Shown in pieces: positions 26,401 through 33,958 of a stretch of 39,888 bases of DNA. The stretch covers positions 1 to 39,888 of the forward strand of contig CAMCKZ010000023.1 of NCBI GenBank assembly GCA_945875545.1, in the 5' to 3' direction. A program made the translations under genes and the position numbers. This DNA comes from Polyangium aurulentum. Its GTDB lineage: Bacteria > Myxococcota_A > Polyangia > Polyangiales > Polyangiaceae. Position 1 is the stretch's first letter; each line of letters opens with the position of its first letter. Below the pieces are notes generated by a model. The model was not told where the DNA came from. It saw only the letters and a list, made by a program, of their open reading frames with translations, and did no database searches.

Positions 26401-26791
26401 CGTACGCCCCGGTGCCCAGCACGGCCCGCAACAGGCCCTCTGCCTCGTCTTCGCGAAACGGACGCCCGATAACTGGTGGCGCGGAGGGAAGCCCGTCTGT
26501 GGTCGTCCACGGGGCAGCATCGACCTGCACGGCGACACGGCTCACGAGCCGACCGCGCAGGCTTCGAGCGGCGCCGGGAGCAAGGAGGCTGAACGGGTCG
26601 TGAGTCTCGGCGGCCCGCGCATTTGCAGCCAGGAACAGCGCGAGCATCGACGCGGTTACGGCGGCGCGGGCCGTCTGACGCAGATTCGCCTGACGCAGAT
26701 TCGTCTGACGCAGCTTCGTCCGACGCGGGCCCGCCTCGTGAAACGCGCCAGCGACGAACGGCTCCAAAGCTCCAGACCGACCCCCCGTCAC
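23468..26791 (-). CDS. tamA: Omp85-family outer-membrane protein (TamA/BamA-like, enlarged POTRA region)
   Basis: A 1107-residue member of the Omp85 superfamily. The frame is open to GTG 26809, but GTG 26791 overlaps the tamB stop (GTGA) and has GGAG five bases upstream, so it is preferred. There is a long basic n-region with LRQT/NLRQ repeats, then a signal sequence ending near ANARA (about residue 60). After it, several POTRA-like repeats extend to roughly 730, then the D15/surface-antigen barrel. The barrel has typical late segments such as FFLGGMDSVRGYLQDAF (the VRGY motif) and ends in Phe. It is about twice the length of E. coli TamA. An insert at about 495-545 carries four Cys (499-538) between POTRA units. 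With TamB directly upstream in the same operon, a role in outer-membrane assembly or envelope lipid transport is likely. BamA itself is a less likely alternative. Confidence 0.88.
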   Translation of the reverse strand: MTGGRSGALEPFVAGAFHEAGPRRTKLRQTNLRQANLRQTARAAVTASMLALFLAANARAAETHDPFSLLAPGAARSLRGRLVSRVAVQVDAAPWTTTDGLPSAPPVIGRPFREDEAEGLLRAVLGTGAYADGAIEASQDGDQVLLTLRLVSRRIVDSLEVTLDGAGPNTDEIQRFAHLVPEQALSSRDATEAVKRVEIMLERRGFVGALVRLTATPTARGLRMAFRLAVSGATERPVTAARMDFDRDLGPMEARLRENLPAIGARIDDERLRVTADSLQEELRSQGYFEAIVDVQSSGTGAVRFGVRPGALFRLKFEGVDRFDEDALRQLADFGTREGRDGAHLSEVVAAFYGARGYLDVEVRAEVRRSLRGHLADLVIVTNEHERVPIMARSFPHFDEDMKGVLAALPRTVEDLDRLATELLQEDLPGLPFFRPATDGGLPGQAVRSAVGDVTIERIGTSFFRPAYDRVRQYIEESYRNEGFLQAQAGPLVVSRKPCATPSPLGCEATPTGDNVSDGSPVESLPACDPHEQKSTGCERGVGLSLPVILGPRTYLADVAFTGLRAMSEVDAAHLVDLRLGDAASTAVFQVATDRLVEHYRELGYFFASARFLIDTSSNAERGRVRFEVNEGPLVIVDAIVIQGNESLSEDLLRRRLSLQPGEPFRTSFVRKSREAVAALPAVANVTIGLEEDSVPASRQRVIVSIREAKRQIVEVRPGASTGEGYRSSFEYTHRNILSYGISASTRIQLSYLPDLLLLDSVAKENIGKLEMVDRLVARVTAGVAFPDLGLGNAVRGSFDVAVIRDLQRDFRLDKRTIAATLSWVPTPALRISVGPAVELNTIRLFVDANTVEDYLKGLAEQTGQVVDVNLIRLLRIPNGSSTVIAQKLQVSYDLRDNGFNAHRGFFASCGVEHVDSFPDAGADGKSSFEGHFFKLTQNVSAYVPLPFGITWATQLRLGQVAHLTSLATSKTYPDRLFFLGGMDSVRGYLQDAFVPQDIASELEANANLSLANVVSRGGNLFVNPRTELRIPISGMIGTVAFLDGVNLWQDPFALLDHLKSFSIRATAGTGLRVDTPLFPIAIDVGWNLAPRRWEDRYAYHFAVGLF
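26673..26732 (-). repeat. 15-base tandem repeat inside the start of tamA
   Basis: Three near-identical units at 26673-26687, 26688-26702 and 26703-26717 (gtctgacgcagattc type), with a decayed fourth to 26732. They encode LRQT-N, LRQA-N, LRQT in the basic leader before the signal sequence. The unit is a multiple of three, so copy-number change would keep the frame. Confidence 0.85.
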
Positions 26792-29700
26792 TCGAACTCC
26801 AAACGCCACTTCAGATCGAGCCCGAGGTTGCCCGAGGATGCTGAGGCAGCCGTAGTATAGTTATCGTATGACGCCTGCGCGCTCGTGGCCTTTCCGAAGG
26901 CCCACTCAATGATCGACCTGACGTCGCTGGACTCGCTGATGCCCGTTGTGACCGTGGCGCGAACGCTATCGCTCAGGCGTTTTCCTATGGTTATTTGCGG
27001 AACGGTGCGGGCCGCCCGCGGCGAGTAGCCCGCGCCGAGACGAAAGTCGTCGAGGACCCGAATCGTGTCTTTGACTGCCCGATCGGCTCCACTCAGGGTG
27101 CCGAGCGCACCAAGGGCACCGATGGCGGCGCCGCTGCGCAATTGGTCGAGTTCGGTGCGCGTGATGCCCATGGTCAGGAGCAGCACGATGTCGTCTTGGG
27201 CAAGCGGAGGATCGCTCGTCATGGCCAGGCGCAGATCGCTCGCATCCCCCGAAGCGCGCATGTCGATGCGCCACGTGGACGAGCCTTGCGTCGTACTCGT
27301 GGAGCTTGAACCTGACCCTGTGCCCGTCGCGCTTTTCTCGGAAAAACGCCGGTATTCCGTGTACGCCGATACGTCGACCATGGGCGCCACGCGCGTCGGA
27401 TCGTCGAAGCGAACCGTTGCGGTGCGAACGTCGAAGTCGTTCGTTGGAAAGTGAAACCGACCCCCAGAAAGGGCGTTCAATTCGCCTCGAAGTCCGAAGC
27501 GCTGATTCGTTCCGGTGACGCGAAGGCCGACCTTCCCGGTTTCGAGGAGAACCTCAACGAGGTTGTTGTGGATGCGAATGGGCGTGCCTGTTTTCACTTG
27601 AACGTCGAGGTCCAGCCAGTCGTTGGCGGGATCGTAGTGATCGACGCTGCGGCGCCCGGCCCCGTTCGCGGCAAAGCCCGTGGCAAGGTTGATCGACCGG
27701 ACGTATTCGGCGTCGCGAAGCGTGATTTCGCCCCCGATGCGCGCACGCTCTCCCGTGTGACGAAACGTTGGTACGACGATGTCGAAACGGCCATCGATGG
27801 AGGCGCGCGTGCCCTCGATCGGGGAAAAACGCACGCCACGAACACTCGCAACGGCTTCTGCGCGCACGGGCTCAAAGCCCGAAAGAATGACCGCGCCCGA
27901 GGCATCGAGGTCGCCGCCGCTCGTCCGAGCCGTTGCTTTGGTCAGCTCAAAGCGATTGGGAGAAAGCGTGAACTCTGCACGCACATCGCGCAGCGACGGA
28001 ACTCCCTCCCCGAGGGGAATCTCTTCGGCGTCGAGGTGAAAAGAGCCAGCCACCGCCGGAGACGCGAGGTCGCCGTACACCTCGACCTCGCCAGCCACGG
28101 TGCCCTTGGCTCGGCGAAGACGGGCGTCCAAACTCGCAAACGTACCGAGGGCTGTGGACGGCACTTCGAGATGGCCGCGAACGGTGCCCCGAGCGCCGAG
28201 ATTTTCAATGGCCAGCGACATGCCGATTGCGGTGGTCGATGACTCGTCTGCAGCAAGGAGCTGGACGTGCGTTTGCCCAAGCAAAACCCTGCCATCGGCC
28301 ACCTGGAGCTTGACCGGTTGGTCACCCTTCGTGAGCAGAATTCCCATCGAGGAAAAGCGAAATTGGGTGAGGTCGATGCTGACGTTGGCCTTCGCCCATT
28401 CGCTCGCGCGAAACGAGGCGACGCGGACGAGGCCTGTGACCCGCCCGCTCCACGGATTCGAGGCCGACGTTCCCTCCGTGGCCTCCCGAGCCTCGATGCC
28501 CTCCACCGCATCGGTTTCGCTGATCGGCGCAGGGGTGAACAAGGGCAGGGCGACGCGGGCGACGTCGAGATCGCGGAGATCGAATTCACCGATCAGCATT
28601 GGCGAATTTTCGACCGTCAGCTGAGCGTCTCGCACCAACAATTGCCCACCAAATAGCGACCCATCGATGCGATGAAGTCCCGATGGTGCACGGCGCGCGA
28701 TGTAGGCTGCGCGATCAAAAGGGCTGGAAATTGCCAGGCCGCAATGAGTTAGCGTTGGGCCTGGCTCGCCCCGCGATTGGCCCATGTGCCACGCGACATG
28801 CGACGGCCCAGTCTCGATTCCGTCGACCAGAGTCTGCTCGACATCGAAGAGGCCCTCAAGTTCGAGGGCGTCGATTCGTCCGCCGATGGTGCCATGGCCG
28901 GAAACAAATCCGTCGACTGCGGGTGCCAGCTGGCGAATCTTGTCGAAGCGCCGCATGGGCGTCGCGTCGAGAAAAAATTTGCCGTCCAGCTCGCCGCCGA
29001 AGGCCATTTCCACGGCCCCCGCAAGGCGGCCCACCGTTCGGGAATGGTCGTCAATATCCGCCTTTTCCAGGCGAAAAGAGCCTACGCGCAGCGTGGCACC
29101 GGAGAGTCCCGCGGACCGGTCGGTCCACGCCAAATCGACCGACGCACTGCCGCGATCAAAGTGCTCTTGGAAGGCCAAAACATCTTCCGCCCTCAGGTCC
29201 ACATGCACCGCGACGACCCCGCCACCACAGCGGTCGAGAGGGCCGCCGAGGTCCACGCGAAGGTTCGCTTCAAGCCCCAGCCGCGCATCGAAGCCATCAA
29301 ATCTGGGATCGTTGTCGAGGTGAAATGTCGCGAGAAGATCCCGAAGGCCAACGCTCTCGCCCTCGATCTGCCCGTGGATGACCAATGCCGCATCCGTGGA
29401 AAAATCCAGGAGCATCTGCGCGACATGGTAGCTGCTGCCCCCGCGCTTGACCGTGAATCCGCCGAGGTCAACCTTGAGACTTTGGGACCGCGCGTGCATT
29501 CCCTCCACGTGCCCGAGGGCGATGCCGCCGAACTCCAAATCTTTGCCCGTGGCCTGCACCTCGATGAGCGGATCGCCATTGGCACCGTGCACGTGCACCG
29601 ATGCGGACAGCACGCCGCTGACGGGCATTCCCGCGACCGTGCCCACGTCTGCGAGGTCAAGTTCGAGGGCATCCGCGTCGACTTGCAGGCCCCCCGCAAA

Positions 29701-31260
29701 ACCAATGCGCACCTGCGCGCCGCGGATCGACGAGCGTCCGAAGGAAACGTGGAGCCTCTCAAAAACGAGGTTGTGATCGTCGAGGTGAAGCTGGCCGGCG
29801 ATGCGCGTGGCGCCGAGCCCGACGACGCGTTTGGCCGAGGGATCGTCGACCGCGCGATCGTAAACACCCAGGGAATCTGCGCCTATTTCGATGGGACCGT
29901 TGAGATTGAGCGGCGAGAGCGTGCCGCTGCAATCGCCGACCACAAGGGACTGAACTTGCCAGGCCACATGGGGATGGGGACTCACGCCGAGGGCCTGCAT
30001 CAGTGAGAGAAAATCGATGCCGTCGCCGTTCAAGCGCGCGTGCAGAGGAATGCCCGGCGCGAAGGGCGCCACGCTCACATCGCGGAGCAGCGCAACGCCC
30101 TGGCCAACGCTGATCGACAGACTCGAACTCGAAACGACGTCGTTTTGAATTCTCAAGTCTCCATCGAGCCTGTCGACGAACTCAAATTTGCCGAGCGCAA
30201 TTCCCGACCCGCTGACCCGCGCCTCGAGATCAGGAAGCTTGTGACCCTCGCTCGAGTGAACCTTGAACGTGGTCTCGAAAATGCCCGCTGCGTCGATCGG
30301 CGCAAAGCGATTCGCAAGCGCGAGCGGCGCTCTTAGGACTCCTTCGCCGTGGTAGACCGGTGGCCCGTTCTCAAGAGATTTCCTGGTGATCGCGGTGTCG
30401 GTGAGGGATACACGCACCCACCGTGGATCGCCCGCCGCCGCGTTGCAAACCCGTTCACTGCGCGACGGCTCACGATCGATGAGGCCGTCCACGAGCAGGC
30501 GCCGGAGAACAATGTCCGTCGCATCAATGGTCACACGCGCGGAGAGGCGGCACAGGATGTCATCGTCTCGCGCCACATACGCTGTATGCTCTTCGGTTGC
30601 GGGTACGCGTCGGTGGCGAATCACCCACGACTCATCGGCGTCGAGGGCAACGTGACCGAGCATGCCGCTCGTTGGATCGTCCGTCAGGCGGGCGTCCGCA
30701 TCGAGCCCGTTAATCACAAAGAGGTCGCCCTCGATGTCGAGGTCGAGGGTGGCGTCGGTGACCGCCAAAGTTCGGATCGGCAGGTGGAGGACGCCGGGGC
30801 TTTTTTTGCCGTCGCCGTGCGGAAGTGAGAGATTTTTCACCTCGCCCGCCGCCACCACGACGCGAACGTGCGGCCTCTCGACGCGCAATTCGTCCACGAG
30901 AAATCGCCCCACGATAAGCGGCGAGAGGCGTGGACGCACCTCGAGGCGAGGAATGGAAAGGGCCGGATCGCTGCCGTCGAGAGAAGGAATAACGACGTTC
31001 GTCAGAACGATGCGGGGGGGCAAAAGTTCAACGTGCATGCCCATGGTTGCGGGAATGCCGAGGGTCAAAAGTTCGCGATGCACGCGCTCGGCAATCCATG
31101 CATCGACTGTGGGCAGACGCAGGGCCGCGACACTGGCGATGAGGAGCACGCTCACGCTTGCGAACAGGCCGGCCAAAAGCAGCACAAAGTTGTCGCTGAC
31201 CCGGCGCTTGGAACGCGCACGCACCACGTTTTCAACACGTGCGGGATCGAAGCCTTCCAT
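26788..31260 (-). CDS. tamB: TamB-like translocation and assembly module protein (DUF490, AsmA-like)
   Basis: A 1490-residue protein anchored by one N-terminal membrane helix (about 25-49). A very long periplasmic region of repetitive beta strands follows, the AsmA/TamB/VPS13-like beta-taco. The C-terminal DUF490 domain is recognisable: DLRLAMTSDPPLAQDDIVLL, the MGITRTELDQL helix, then the GAGYSPRA and TVPQITIGKRLSD strands and a barrel-like end in Phe-Glu. ATG 31260 is chosen over an in-frame TTG nine bases upstream. TamB proteins span the periplasm and act with TamA in outer-membrane biogenesis; lipid transport is now the favoured mechanism. The order here is tamB then tamA, the reverse of E. 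coli, with a four-base overlap. It follows the glycosyltransferase gene by 17 bases in the same operon. A Ser/Thr/Gly-rich loop lies just before the C-terminal domain. Confidence 0.9.
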   Translation of the reverse strand: MEGFDPARVENVVRARSKRRVSDNFVLLLAGLFASVSVLLIASVAALRLPTVDAWIAERVHRELLTLGIPATMGMHVELLPPRIVLTNVVIPSLDGSDPALSIPRLEVRPRLSPLIVGRFLVDELRVERPHVRVVVAAGEVKNLSLPHGDGKKSPGVLHLPIRTLAVTDATLDLDIEGDLFVINGLDADARLTDDPTSGMLGHVALDADESWVIRHRRVPATEEHTAYVARDDDILCRLSARVTIDATDIVLRRLLVDGLIDREPSRSERVCNAAAGDPRWVRVSLTDTAITRKSLENGPPVYHGEGVLRAPLALANRFAPIDAAGIFETTFKVHSSEGHKLPDLEARVSGSGIALGKFEFVDRLDGDLRIQNDVVSSSSLSISVGQGVALLRDVSVAPFAPGIPLHARLNGDGIDFLSLMQALGVSPHPHVAWQVQSLVVGDCSGTLSPLNLNGPIEIGADSLGVYDRAVDDPSAKRVVGLGATRIAGQLHLDDHNLVFERLHVSFGRSSIRGAQVRIGFAGGLQVDADALELDLADVGTVAGMPVSGVLSASVHVHGANGDPLIEVQATGKDLEFGGIALGHVEGMHARSQSLKVDLGGFTVKRGGSSYHVAQMLLDFSTDAALVIHGQIEGESVGLRDLLATFHLDNDPRFDGFDARLGLEANLRVDLGGPLDRCGGGVVAVHVDLRAEDVLAFQEHFDRGSASVDLAWTDRSAGLSGATLRVGSFRLEKADIDDHSRTVGRLAGAVEMAFGGELDGKFFLDATPMRRFDKIRQLAPAVDGFVSGHGTIGGRIDALELEGLFDVEQTLVDGIETGPSHVAWHMGQSRGEPGPTLTHCGLAISSPFDRAAYIARRAPSGLHRIDGSLFGGQLLVRDAQLTVENSPMLIGEFDLRDLDVARVALPLFTPAPISETDAVEGIEAREATEGTSASNPWSGRVTGLVRVASFRASEWAKANVSIDLTQFRFSSMGILLTKGDQPVKLQVADGRVLLGQTHVQLLAADESSTTAIGMSLAIENLGARGTVRGHLEVPSTALGTFASLDARLRRAKGTVAGEVEVYGDLASPAVAGSFHLDAEEIPLGEGVPSLRDVRAEFTLSPNRFELTKATARTSGGDLDASGAVILSGFEPVRAEAVASVRGVRFSPIEGTRASIDGRFDIVVPTFRHTGERARIGGEITLRDAEYVRSINLATGFAANGAGRRSVDHYDPANDWLDLDVQVKTGTPIRIHNNLVEVLLETGKVGLRVTGTNQRFGLRGELNALSGGRFHFPTNDFDVRTATVRFDDPTRVAPMVDVSAYTEYRRFSEKSATGTGSGSSSTSTTQGSSTWRIDMRASGDASDLRLAMTSDPPLAQDDIVLLLTMGITRTELDQLRSGAAIGALGALGTLSGADRAVKDTIRVLDDFRLGAGYSPRAARTVPQITIGKRLSDSVRATVTTGISESSDVRSIIEWAFGKATSAQASYDNYTTAASASSGNLGLDLKWRLEFE

Positions 31261-31277
31261 CGTTGCCAAGCCTAGTC

Positions 31278-32930
31278 CTATTTCGGCGTTCGCCGCGTAT
31301 AGACGCTGACGTACGGCACGCCGTCGTGGGTGAGCACGGCCTTCGGCGACTGGGTCTCAAAGGCCACCCATATGCTGTGCTCGACCTCGTTCATGTGCAG
31401 CTCGTGGTGCACGAGCGCCGCATCCGCATCGCTCGGGGCGAACGTTGCCTGCAAGTCGCCGCGCACGACGCCTTCGCTCTGAAGCTGGGCCCAGGAGTCC
31501 CACGCCGTGTCGTGGATAAACACCCGCGATCGCAGCGGCAACGCGTTGAGGACGCCGGCGACGTTGAGGGTTGTGTAGCCCCAAAACTGCCGATTCAGTC
31601 CCAGGCGAGCCCCGCCGCGCATGCCACCTATACCCGGCACATACGGGGCAATACCGAACGGATGCGCATGGAGCGTGACCGCGGAAGCTCCCGCCAGAAC
31701 CGCGACGAGGCCAAGGCCTGTGGCGAGAGCACGCCGGCCCGCCTGGAGGCGATCGCAAAGCGCCGCGAGGCCCACCGCCGCCCCCCGACCCGCCAGCATG
31801 GCGGCAAAAGGGTAGGCCGGCAGCCAGTGTTTGTAGCCACCAAAAATTGGCGTATTTGGCAGGAAAAATGGCCCAAATGAGGCCCCAACGGCGAGCACGC
31901 AAAAGACGACCAACGCCGCGTCTCGGTGGGTTGTAGAACGAGACGAAAAGCCATCGCTCGGCAACCAATTGTGGCGCGCGACCATGCCGAATAAGGCGGC
32001 GAGAACCATCGTTGTGGGCACCGTGGCGAGAACCACGACGGGCAGGTACGCGAGGGGGGCGGGCGGTGAAAAAACGTTTCGCCCGAGAAATTCGATGTTG
32101 TAATAATCGTGGTGCAAGTGGAACGCGGCATAGCCCTGCATGCGCGCCCAGGTGTCGTGCCAGAGCCACGGCCAGAGGGCCACAAAGACGCCGGGCCCAA
32201 TGAGGTACGGCGCGATGATTGCCCAGGGAAATACGGGCTTTCCAAGCACGGACCGGCGGCCAAAGAGGAGCCCATGGGGCACCAGCACTGCGGGCAGCAT
32301 CCACGCGTTGTGCTTGGTCTCAAGGGCTAGCCCGTAGGCGATTCCAAGGACGATAAACGAGCCCACCGATCGCATGCGCAATGCACGCAAATGAGCCCAC
32401 GCCACCAAGACCCAGAGGGCTGCAATGGGAGCATCGAAACAAGCAAGGTGCGCGTGGTGAAAGAACCCGGGGCACATCGCGAGAAACCCCGCCGCCGCAA
32501 GGCCAGCCGCCGTCCCGAAGGCCTCGGCGGCCAGGGTACCCGTGCAGAATACACAGAACGCCGACAGCGCCATGGCGGGCAAGCGGAATGCCAAACTGCC
32601 TGAGGAAATCCACGCGAGATGTTCGTGGAGTCCGAGCCAACTCAAGGCAAAGAGACTCTTCACCAGAGATGGATGCTCGTGGTTGACCGACCACGCGGCG
32701 TCCACGACTCCGGGCTCCAAAGCCCCGCGCCAATTCTGATGAAGAAGGTCGAACCACTGGGCGTAACTTCGGGCCGCCGAAAAATAAAAACCCTCGTCGC
32801 GGGCAAAGCCCAAGTTCGAAGAGGTGACCACGAGGAGCCCGAGCCACGCCACGGACACCACCGACAGCAGCGGCACGATCCACATCGACGGCGCCCTGCG
32901 GGACCAGCCCGCTCCGCCGAGAGCCCTCAT
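31278..32930 (-). CDS. Polytopic glycosyltransferase, GT39/ArnT-PMT-like
   Basis: A 550-residue integral membrane protein started at ATG 32930, which overlaps the stop of the upstream gene (ATGA) and has GAGG just upstream. About ten hydrophobic segments are visible. After the first (about 16-37) comes RDEGFYFSAARSYAQWF, with Asp45-Glu46 in the position of the catalytic acid of GT-C enzymes. NHEHPSLVK, the second-loop His-Pro motif of the PMT/ArnT family, follows. A lysine/histidine-bearing loop GYKHWLPAYPF comes later, with a soluble C-terminal tail. Such enzymes transfer sugars from polyprenyl phosphate to proteins, lipids or glycans on the periplasmic face. The donor and acceptor are unknown. 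Its position before tamB and tamA suggests an envelope component. Confidence 0.8.
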   Translation of the reverse strand: MRALGGAGWSRRAPSMWIVPLLSVVSVAWLGLLVVTSSNLGFARDEGFYFSAARSYAQWFDLLHQNWRGALEPGVVDAAWSVNHEHPSLVKSLFALSWLGLHEHLAWISSGSLAFRLPAMALSAFCVFCTGTLAAEAFGTAAGLAAAGFLAMCPGFFHHAHLACFDAPIAALWVLVAWAHLRALRMRSVGSFIVLGIAYGLALETKHNAWMLPAVLVPHGLLFGRRSVLGKPVFPWAIIAPYLIGPGVFVALWPWLWHDTWARMQGYAAFHLHHDYYNIEFLGRNVFSPPAPLAYLPVVVLATVPTTMVLAALFGMVARHNWLPSDGFSSRSTTHRDAALVVFCVLAVGASFGPFFLPNTPIFGGYKHWLPAYPFAAMLAGRGAAVGLAALCDRLQAGRRALATGLGLVAVLAGASAVTLHAHPFGIAPYVPGIGGMRGGARLGLNRQFWGYTTLNVAGVLNALPLRSRVFIHDTAWDSWAQLQSEGVVRGDLQATFAPSDADAALVHHELHMNEVEHSIWVAFETQSPKAVLTHDGVPYVSVYTRRTPK

Positions 32931-33853
32931 CGGACCGCCTCGAGGAGTGCCGCACTCATGCCAAAAAGACGACGTTGGCCCCCGGGGCTTTGGAGCCTTA
33001 ATTCCAGGATTCCATCCCGTTGGAGGGCGGTTGGAACCAGCGCTTCGAAGCCCTTCCAGCCCTCGCCATCGCGGTGCGTGAGCGATGCGACAGACTGGCC
33101 GTCGATGCGCCACTCGGCCCGAACATCGGCCCCTTTGCCGTCGCGCTCGGCCTCGGCGTAGAGACCGTACCCGCCGCGGAGCGACGTGCCCATGGTCATG
33201 CGCGGCCAGCGCACGATGAGGGTGCGCCCGTCGCCGGGAACATCCGTGTAGATTGCATCATGTGCGCGGTACTCGGTGTCGGTTACGACAGACCGCGCGA
33301 GGAAAGCTCCGTTGCACGTGAAGCGCTCGGCGGGGAGGGCTGGGCCCCACCCGAGGTTGCCGCTTTGGGCCCCAGATGTTCCGTACGTACACGGGTCTTC
33401 GCGGTCGTTCGTCTCCAGAAAAACCGACGCCTCCGGGAGCTTGGCCTCGAGACGGGCGAGCACGCGGAAGGGGTTTTCGGCCCGGGCTTTGAGCAGCACG
33501 AGCGAGCCAAAATGCTGTGCAATATCAGATCGATAGCCAGGCAAGAAACTGCCCCGAGCCGTGTCCGACACCACCCACACCGAGGGCCACGTTCCAGGCT
33601 CGCCGCCGAGGCGTTCCCGCGTGAGCAGCCCGTCGCCCAGGTGCTGACGCGCGAGAGGCTCCACCCAGCGCGCTCCGACCACGAGCCCGTCGGCCGCTGT
33701 GATGGAGGCCGTGAGATGCGCTTTCACTGCGGCCCAATCTTCGTCGCGCGGGCCCGCCGCCGCCTGCACCGCCACGCCGGTCAGTTCCGCCAGCGAGACC
33801 GCGACGAGCAATGCGCCCGCGACAAAGGGAACAGATGGGAGCGGTCGCTGCAT
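32927..33853 (-). CDS. Uncharacterised exported or membrane-anchored protein
   Basis: A 308-residue protein I do not recognise. The N-terminus has a hydrophobic segment (about residues 8-33: VPFVAGALLVAVSLAEL and following) that could be a signal peptide or a single anchor. The rest is soluble, with a middle section like a periplasmic extension of a GT-C protein (SVFLETNDREDP, two Cys at the C-T-Y-G and F-T-C-N-G sites). The C-terminal part is beta-rich (RTLIVRWPRMTMGTSLRGGYG, EWRIDGQSVASL, ILELRL), like a jelly-roll or carbohydrate-binding sandwich. It is translationally coupled to the glycosyltransferase (four-base overlap) and heads the operon that continues into tamB and tamA. An accessory role to the glycosyltransferase is a reasonable guess. 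ATG 33853 is the only sensible start. Confidence 0.7.
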   Translation of the reverse strand: MQRPLPSVPFVAGALLVAVSLAELTGVAVQAAAGPRDEDWAAVKAHLTASITAADGLVVGARWVEPLARQHLGDGLLTRERLGGEPGTWPSVWVVSDTARGSFLPGYRSDIAQHFGSLVLLKARAENPFRVLARLEAKLPEASVFLETNDREDPCTYGTSGAQSGNLGWGPALPAERFTCNGAFLARSVVTDTEYRAHDAIYTDVPGDGRTLIVRWPRMTMGTSLRGGYGLYAEAERDGKGADVRAEWRIDGQSVASLTHRDGEGWKGFEALVPTALQRDGILELRLQSPGGQRRLFGMSAALLEAVR

Positions 33854-33958
33854 GAGGGCACGACGCTAACCTGTCAACCCGCGAACGGAAATCGCAAGCG
33901 GCCGAGGCCCAGCGATGATGGCTTGCGCCCTTGCTCGCGCCACTGGTAACGCGTTCGG

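Noticed and set aside
25637-26860. Long + strand open frame opposite tamA
   Set aside because: It lies wholly antisense to the Omp85 gene, is rich in Arg, and shows no family motif. This is a typical high-GC shadow frame.
28777-30006. 409-codon + strand open frame opposite tamB
   Set aside because: Antisense to a clear TamB coding sequence, with no recognisable domain or ribosome-binding site.
33020-33949. 309-codon + strand open frame opposite the unknown exported protein
   Set aside because: The minus-strand gene has a signal-like N-terminus and a coupled stop/start with the glycosyltransferase. The + frame is Arg/His/Gly-rich without motifs.
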